Source of the DNA: an uncultured Oscillospiraceae bacterium
GTDB taxonomy: Bacteria; Bacillota; Clostridia; Oscillospirales; Acutalibacteraceae
Reading direction: 5' to 3'
Assembly (NCBI GenBank): GCA_900556765.1
Contig: USQH01000056.1
Coordinates: forward strand, 1-8,900
DNA: 8,900 nucleotides
Of the stretch, positions 5,580-8,900 are shown piece after piece; positions within the stretch are counted from its first letter, which is position 1; each line of letters begins with the position of its first letter. Made by a program: the position numbers and the translations under genes. The notes beneath the pieces were generated by a model that made no database searches, was not told the origin of the DNA, and saw only the letters and a list, made by a program, of their open reading frames with translations.

Positions 5580-5782
5580 GAATATAACGATACAGATGTG
5601 TTTAGAACGAAGAAATTTGGTATAAAACCCGCTTTTTTACAGTATTATTTCGGGAACGACGTACAGATTTGTTGTTTATGCGGACAGAGTGCGGTGTATG
5701 CGTTTTTTTGATATGACGACGCCGAGACCGCGGACAAGCGTCCATCTGTTTTAAGCAAGAAAAAAAGAGGAGGCAAACTCTA

Positions 5783-6877
5783 ATGCAAACTATTCAGGAG
5801 TATAAATGTCCGTGCTGCGGCGGTGCGATAGCTTTTGACAGCTCGCTTCAGAAAATGAAGTGCCCGTACTGCGACACTGAATTTGAAATGGAAGCGTTGA
5901 AAGAATACGATTCGGAGCTTCGCAGCGAACAGCCGGACAATATGAACTGGGAAACCGAAGCGGGCAGCGAATGGCAAATCGAAGAAGTAAACGGATTACG
6001 TTCTTATGTCTGCAAATCATGCGGCGGAGAAATTGTCGGCGACGAAAATATGGCTGCGACTTCTTGCCCGTTCTGCGGAAATCCGGTAGTAATGATGGAG
6101 CAGTTTTCCGGAATGCTGCGCCCTGACTATGTTATACCGTTTAAATTGAACAAAGAGGCTGCAAAAGCCGGACTGGCAAAGCACTTGTCGGGTAAGCGTT
6201 TGCTGCCGAAAGTGTTTAAGGATCAAAACCATATTGATGAGATTAAAGGCGTTTATGTACCGTTTTGGCTGTTTGATACCGATGCTGCCGCACGCGTTCG
6301 CTACCGCGCAACTAACGTCAGGGTGTGGAGCGACAGCGATTATGATTACACAGAAACGAGCCACTATCTTGTACATCGCGGCGGAAGTGTCGGCTTTGAA
6401 CATGTGCCGGTCGACGGATCGTCAAAGATGGCAGACGACCTGATGGAGTCTATCGAACCGTATGATTTTTCCGATGCCGTGGATTTTCAGACAGCTTATC
6501 TCGCCGGATACTTTGCCGACAAGTATGATGTTACGGCTGAGGAAAGCATCAATCGTGCAAACGAACGTGTAAAACGCTCCACTGAGGAAGTTTTCGCCTC
6601 CACCGTTCAGGGATATTCGTCCGTTGTGACTGAAAACAGCAGTATACAGTTGCACGGCGGCAACGCAAAATACGCGCTTTATCCGGTTTGGCTGCTGAAT
6701 ACCACATGGAACGGAAACAAATATACCTTTGCCATGAACGGTCAGACAGGTAAGTTTGTCGGCAATTTGCCGGTTGATAAAGCCGCTGCGCGCAAATGGA
6801 CGCTTGGATTATTTGCACTGTTCAGCGCTGTGACATACGGTATAGTATGGCTGCTGTGGCTTGCCGGTATACTGTAA
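5783..6877 (+). CDS. TFIIB-type double zinc-ribbon protein with C-terminal membrane anchor (YdjG-like)
   Basis: Two zinc ribbons open this 364-residue protein: C9-x2-C12 with C27-x2-C30, and C77-x2-C80 with C95-x2-C98. A long globular part follows (about 112-337), with YVIPFKLNKE, VYVPFWLFD and the conserved block YALYPVWLLNTTWNGNKYTFAMNGQTGKFVG described here by position (297-327). A single membrane helix lies at about 341-362. The N-terminal region is presumably cytoplasmic. GAGGAGG (5767-5773) lies 9 nt before the ATG. The architecture, length and pairing with a TPM-domain gene 14 nt downstream match B. subtilis YdjG-YdjH, which as I recall form a membrane platform with PspA and the SPFH protein YdjI in the envelope-stress response. 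Neither pspA nor ydjI is in this window, so a stress role is inferred from family resemblance only. The zinc ribbons may mediate protein contacts and need not bind nucleic acid. Confidence 0.85.
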   Translation: MQTIQEYKCPCCGGAIAFDSSLQKMKCPYCDTEFEMEALKEYDSELRSEQPDNMNWETEAGSEWQIEEVNGLRSYVCKSCGGEIVGDENMAATSCPFCGNPVVMMEQFSGMLRPDYVIPFKLNKEAAKAGLAKHLSGKRLLPKVFKDQNHIDEIKGVYVPFWLFDTDAAARVRYRATNVRVWSDSDYDYTETSHYLVHRGGSVGFEHVPVDGSSKMADDLMESIEPYDFSDAVDFQTAYLAGYFADKYDVTAEESINRANERVKRSTEEVFASTVQGYSSVVTENSSIQLHGGNAKYALYPVWLLNTTWNGNKYTFAMNGQTGKFVGNLPVDKAAARKWTLGLFALFSAVTYGIVWLLWLAGIL

Positions 6878-6891
6878 GGGAGGGCTGACAG

Positions 6892-7707
6892 ATGAAAAAA
6901 CGAATTCTAACTTCGATATTCGCGATAGTTCTCTGCTTGCTTTTTTTAGTGCCGGCTTTTGCGGCGGATACCGACGGGTTTGCGAGTGAGTATGCGCGCG
7001 TTATAGATGATGCGGGACTTTTGACCGACAGCGAAGCGGATGATTTGATTGCGAAGCTCGATGAAATCAGCGAAAGACAACAGTTTGATGTCGTTATTGT
7101 GACCGCCGACAATCTTGACGGAGCGACTGTGCGGGATTATGCCGACGATATGTACGACTACTGTAACTTCGGTTACGGAGAAGAACGCGACGGAGTCTTG
7201 CTGCTTATAAGCATGGAGGACCGCGATTGGTATATTTCTACCTGCGGCGATGGTATTACTGCGTTTACAGACACGGGAATACAATATATCGGCGATCAAA
7301 TGGGAAGCAACCTTTCTGACGGCAACTATGCTGCAGCGTTTAATACATATGCCGAACAGTGCGATATTTTTATTACACAAGCAAGAACAGACACACCGTA
7401 TGACAGATCGAGCCTCCCGCACAAACCTCTTTCGCTTATATGGATACCCATTTCTCTTGTCATAGGCTTTGTTATCGCGCTGATCGCCGTAGGCATTATG
7501 AAAAGCAAGCTCAAGACTGTTCGCAGTCAGGCGGCCGCTAATTCATATGTGAAAGACGGCAGCTTGAATGTTACAGAATGTCGTGATGTGTTTCTGTATT
7601 GCACCGTCAATCGAACGGAAAGACCGAAAGAAGATTCATCATCAGGCAGCAGTACACATACATCATCTTCCGGAACTACGCACGGCGGTGGCGGCGGAAA
7701 ATTCTGA
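6892..7707 (+). CDS. TPM-domain (TPM_phosphatase/DUF477) membrane protein, YdjH-like
   Basis: The 271-residue protein starts with a clear signal peptide (KKR, then a hydrophobic core, PAFAAD; cleavage likely near 24-25). A TPM domain occupies about 33-163 and includes VIDDAGLLTDSEADDL, FDVVIVTADNLDG and GYGEERDGVLLLISMEDRDWYISTCGDG (described by position 94-120), the block found in TPM proteins. A membrane helix follows at about 181-202, then a polar tail ending in a Ser/Thr-rich stretch and GGGGGKF, a tail style common in this family. The TPM domain would face outside the cell. AGGGAGGG (6877-6884) lies 7 nt before the ATG, and the gap to the zinc-ribbon gene is only 14 nt, so the two are co-transcribed and likely partner. 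Some TPM proteins have reported phosphatase activity, while others act as scaffolds (photosystem II repair, membrane stress). No specific activity can be assigned here. Confidence 0.87.
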   Translation: MKKRILTSIFAIVLCLLFLVPAFAADTDGFASEYARVIDDAGLLTDSEADDLIAKLDEISERQQFDVVIVTADNLDGATVRDYADDMYDYCNFGYGEERDGVLLLISMEDRDWYISTCGDGITAFTDTGIQYIGDQMGSNLSDGNYAAAFNTYAEQCDIFITQARTDTPYDRSSLPHKPLSLIWIPISLVIGFVIALIAVGIMKSKLKTVRSQAAANSYVKDGSLNVTECRDVFLYCTVNRTERPKEDSSSGSSTHTSSSGTTHGGGGGKF

Positions 7708-7795
7708 GTATGTATGCAATTCTGAGTAAATCATAAGTCATATTTTGAGTGTTGCCGATTAATTTATGCTGATAACTTAAAATTCACTGCCAACG

Positions 7796-7837
7796 GGGCA
7801 TTGCAGAGCTTATTTGCTTGCAATGCCCTGATTTTTT
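7796..7837 (+). terminator. Intrinsic terminator of the zinc-ribbon/TPM operon
   Basis: GGGCATTGCA (7796-7805) pairs perfectly with TGCAATGCCC (7819-7828). The 13-nt interior can extend the stem through AGC/GCT with a small irregularity, and the structure is followed by TGATTTTTT. It lies about 90 nt past the TPM gene stop. Confidence 0.88.
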
Positions 7838-7932
7838 GAGTAAACGTCTGTTTTATAATGATTCACATAAAAAATAACAGATGTATTAGAGCGCTTGCTG
7901 CAAAAGAGAACGTGTGTATTTGGATTTTATGC

Positions 7933-7960
7933 TTGACTTTTAAAAAAGACGTGCTAAAAT
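7933..7960 (+). promoter_or_regulatory. Promoter for the substrate-binding protein gene
   Basis: TTGACT (7933-7938) is followed after 16 nt by TAAAAT (7955-7960). Transcription would start near 7967, just before the interleaved inverted repeats, so these would be among the first bases of the RNA. Confidence 0.7.
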
Positions 7961-7971
7961 ATATATTAAAA

Positions 7972-8023
7972 CGATTTAGCGGATAAAAGCGTTAAAACTT
8001 TAAATCGGCGCAACACGCTTTTA
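7972..8023 (+). promoter_or_regulatory. Interleaved inverted repeats in the leader: candidate H-type pseudoknot
   Basis: Arm a, CGATTTA (7972-7978), is complementary to a', TAAATCG (8001-8007). Arm b, TAAAAGCGT (7984-7992), is complementary to b', ACGCTTTTA (8015-8023). The order a-b-a'-b' is that of an H-type pseudoknot with stems of 7 and 9 pairs and connecting loops of 5, 8 and 7 nt, or of two mutually exclusive hairpins. It ends about 16 nt before the AGGGAGG ribosome site (8039-8045), so it could control translation of the following transporter gene. I do not recognise it as a known riboswitch class. Confidence 0.45.
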
Positions 8024-8052
8024 CTGTCGTTTGCAAACAGGGAGGATTTAAA

Positions 8053-8900
8053 ATGAAAAAATTGATTTCGCTTATGTGTATGCTTTCCGTATTTGCACTG
8101 ATGTTTGTCGGCTGCGGCTCAAGCAGCGATTCCGGCAAGAAAGACGGTACATATAAGGTCGGTATTATCCAGGCTCAGCAGCATGAGGCGCTCGACGCAG
8201 CTACAAAGGGATTTACCGATGTGCTGAAGGAAAAACTCGGCGATAAGGTTAATATTACATTACAGAACGCCGCCGGCGATTCCAACACCTGCGGTACGAT
8301 TGCCAACCAGTATGTTTCCGGGGGATATGACCTCATTATGGCAAATGCAACGCCGTCGCTTCAGGCCGCCGTTGCCGCGACCGGCACTATTCCGATCGTT
8401 GCCACTTCTGTCACAGACTATGCTACCGCGCTTGAAATATCGAATTGGGACGGTGTTACCGGCATAAACGTTACTGGTACTGCCGACCTTGCTCCGCTTG
8501 ATCAGCAGGCTGCCATGATAAAAGAGCTTTGTCCTACTGCAAAGACGGTCGGCATACTTTACTGCTCAGCTGAGGCAAATTCAAAATATCAGGCTACAGT
8601 AATTACCGGTCACCTAAAAAAGCTCGGCTTTGATGTTAAGGAGTACACCACCGCCGATTCCAACGATGTTGCTGCGGTAACTACTACTGCCTGCAACGAT
8701 TGCGATGTTATCTATATACCTACCGACAACACTATGGCGGCCAACAAGTCTATCGTTGACAATGTTGCCGGACCTGCCGGTGTTCCGATTGTTACCGGCG
8801 AAGAGGGAATCTGCAAAGGCTGCGGTATTGCTACGCTGTCCATTGATTATTACACCATCGGCCGCGTTGCCGGTGAAATGGCATACGACATTCTTGTTAA
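8053..8900 (+). CDS. ABC transporter substrate-binding lipoprotein, TrpX/ABC_sub_bind family (3' end cut by window edge)
   Basis: This is the ligand-capturing lipoprotein of an ABC importer, anchored outside the cytoplasmic membrane. The start is ATG 8053 with AGGGAGG (8039-8045) 7 nt upstream. A lipoprotein signal peptide (MKKLISLMCMLSVFALMFVG) is followed by the lipidated C21 and a Ser-rich linker. The family pattern then follows: VGIIQAQQHEALDAATKGF (36-54), NAAGDSNTCGTIANQYVSGG, YDLIMANATPSLQAA, IPIVATSVTDY, then TVGILYCSAEANS and IYIPTDNTMAANKSI in the second lobe, and YYTIGRVAGEMA at the visible end. 282 codons are present; the family is around 320-340 residues, so the last few dozen are off the edge. 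Relatives include tryptophan/tyrosine-linked TrpX proteins, but the ligand cannot be read from sequence. Permease and ATPase genes are expected to follow. The gene has its own promoter and a structured leader. Confidence 0.93.
   Translation, partial: MKKLISLMCMLSVFALMFVGCGSSSDSGKKDGTYKVGIIQAQQHEALDAATKGFTDVLKEKLGDKVNITLQNAAGDSNTCGTIANQYVSGGYDLIMANATPSLQAAVAATGTIPIVATSVTDYATALEISNWDGVTGINVTGTADLAPLDQQAAMIKELCPTAKTVGILYCSAEANSKYQATVITGHLKKLGFDVKEYTTADSNDVAAVTTTACNDCDVIYIPTDNTMAANKSIVDNVAGPAGVPIVTGEEGICKGCGIATLSIDYYTIGRVAGEMAYDILV

Larger units (their letters stand above)
5388..5782 (+). other. 395-nt intergenic region with inverted repeat, promoter and long leader
   Basis: No convincing gene lies here. 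The first half holds only a 20-codon frame (5406-5468) and an inverted repeat (5482-5503) followed at a distance by T-runs (5523-5535). A promoter sits at 5552-5579. The remaining stretch to the GAGGAGG ribosome site (5767-5773) is an untranslated leader of close to 200 nt, with no stable hairpin that I can pick out by eye beyond a short GACGC...GCGTC pairing. Confidence 0.6.
7708..8052 (+). other. 345-nt intergenic region with terminator, promoter and structured leader
   Basis: The first 88 nt show nothing recognisable. A strong terminator at 7796-7837 closes the zinc-ribbon/TPM operon. An AT-rich spacer leads to a promoter at 7933-7960. The leader of the substrate-binding protein gene (about 7967-8052) contains interleaved inverted repeats and the ribosome site. 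No T-box, long riboswitch signature or small gene is seen. Confidence 0.7.

Noticed and set aside
5652..5685. GGGAAC-like box in the leader considered as an ECF/sigma-W promoter, because ydj genes of B. subtilis are under sigma-W
   Set aside because: No CGTA-type -10 lies at the required distance, so the match is to one box only.
5698..5754. 18-codon frame in the zinc-ribbon operon leader, possible leader peptide
   Set aside because: No ribosome site precedes it and there is no run of regulatory codons or attenuator-like terminator after it.
7961..8052. T-box leader upstream of the TrpX-like gene, as is common for tryptophan transporters
   Set aside because: The leader is under 90 nt and has no TGGNACCGCG T-box motif or terminator/antiterminator pair.

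Overview
The window looks like a metagenome-type contig joining two unrelated genomes. Positions 1 to about 840 are strongly G+C-rich (43 of 60 bases are G or C at 601-660). They encode, on the minus strand, the end of a degenerate glycoside hydrolase family 2 protein followed by rlmH, both of a type I associate with Bacteroidales such as Alistipes. From about 850 onward the composition is near 45-50% G+C (27 of 60 at 901-960). Genes there have strong AGGAGG-like ribosome sites, sigma-A-type promoters and intrinsic terminators, and the content suits a gut Clostridia/Oscillospirales-like Firmicute. The join lies inside one open frame (484-1200) that fuses the N-terminal third of a NifS/IscS cysteine desulfurase to the GH2 tail. 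An assembly chimera is the simplest reading.

The minus-strand Firmicute block reads dusB (tRNA dihydrouridine synthase), a DUF2461 gene and rnhA (RNase HI). The three are translationally tight, with a 1-nt gap and then a 4-nt ATGA overlap, behind one good promoter at 3474-3502. Further along that strand the cysteine desulfurase has its own promoter (1244-1272), which abuts a perfect 24-bp palindrome.

On the plus strand, diverging from dusB, come an AI-2E-family membrane permease with its own promoter and terminator, an unrecognised 148-residue Cys-rich four-helix membrane protein, and a two-gene operon. That operon pairs a double-zinc-ribbon single-pass membrane protein with a secreted/membrane TPM-domain protein, like B. 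subtilis YdjG-YdjH, which work with PspA and YdjI at stressed membranes. No pspA or SPFH (ydjI-like) gene is present here. The window ends in a lipoprotein substrate-binding protein of the TrpX/ABC_sub_bind family. Its short leader holds two interleaved inverted repeats that could form an H-type pseudoknot just before the ribosome site.

Most genes are ordinary housekeeping or envelope genes. The points most worth a second look are the chimeric junction, the possible leader pseudoknot, the palindrome at the desulfurase promoter, and the YdjGH-like pair without its usual partners. I found no RNA genes, CRISPR array, insertion sequence or defence system.
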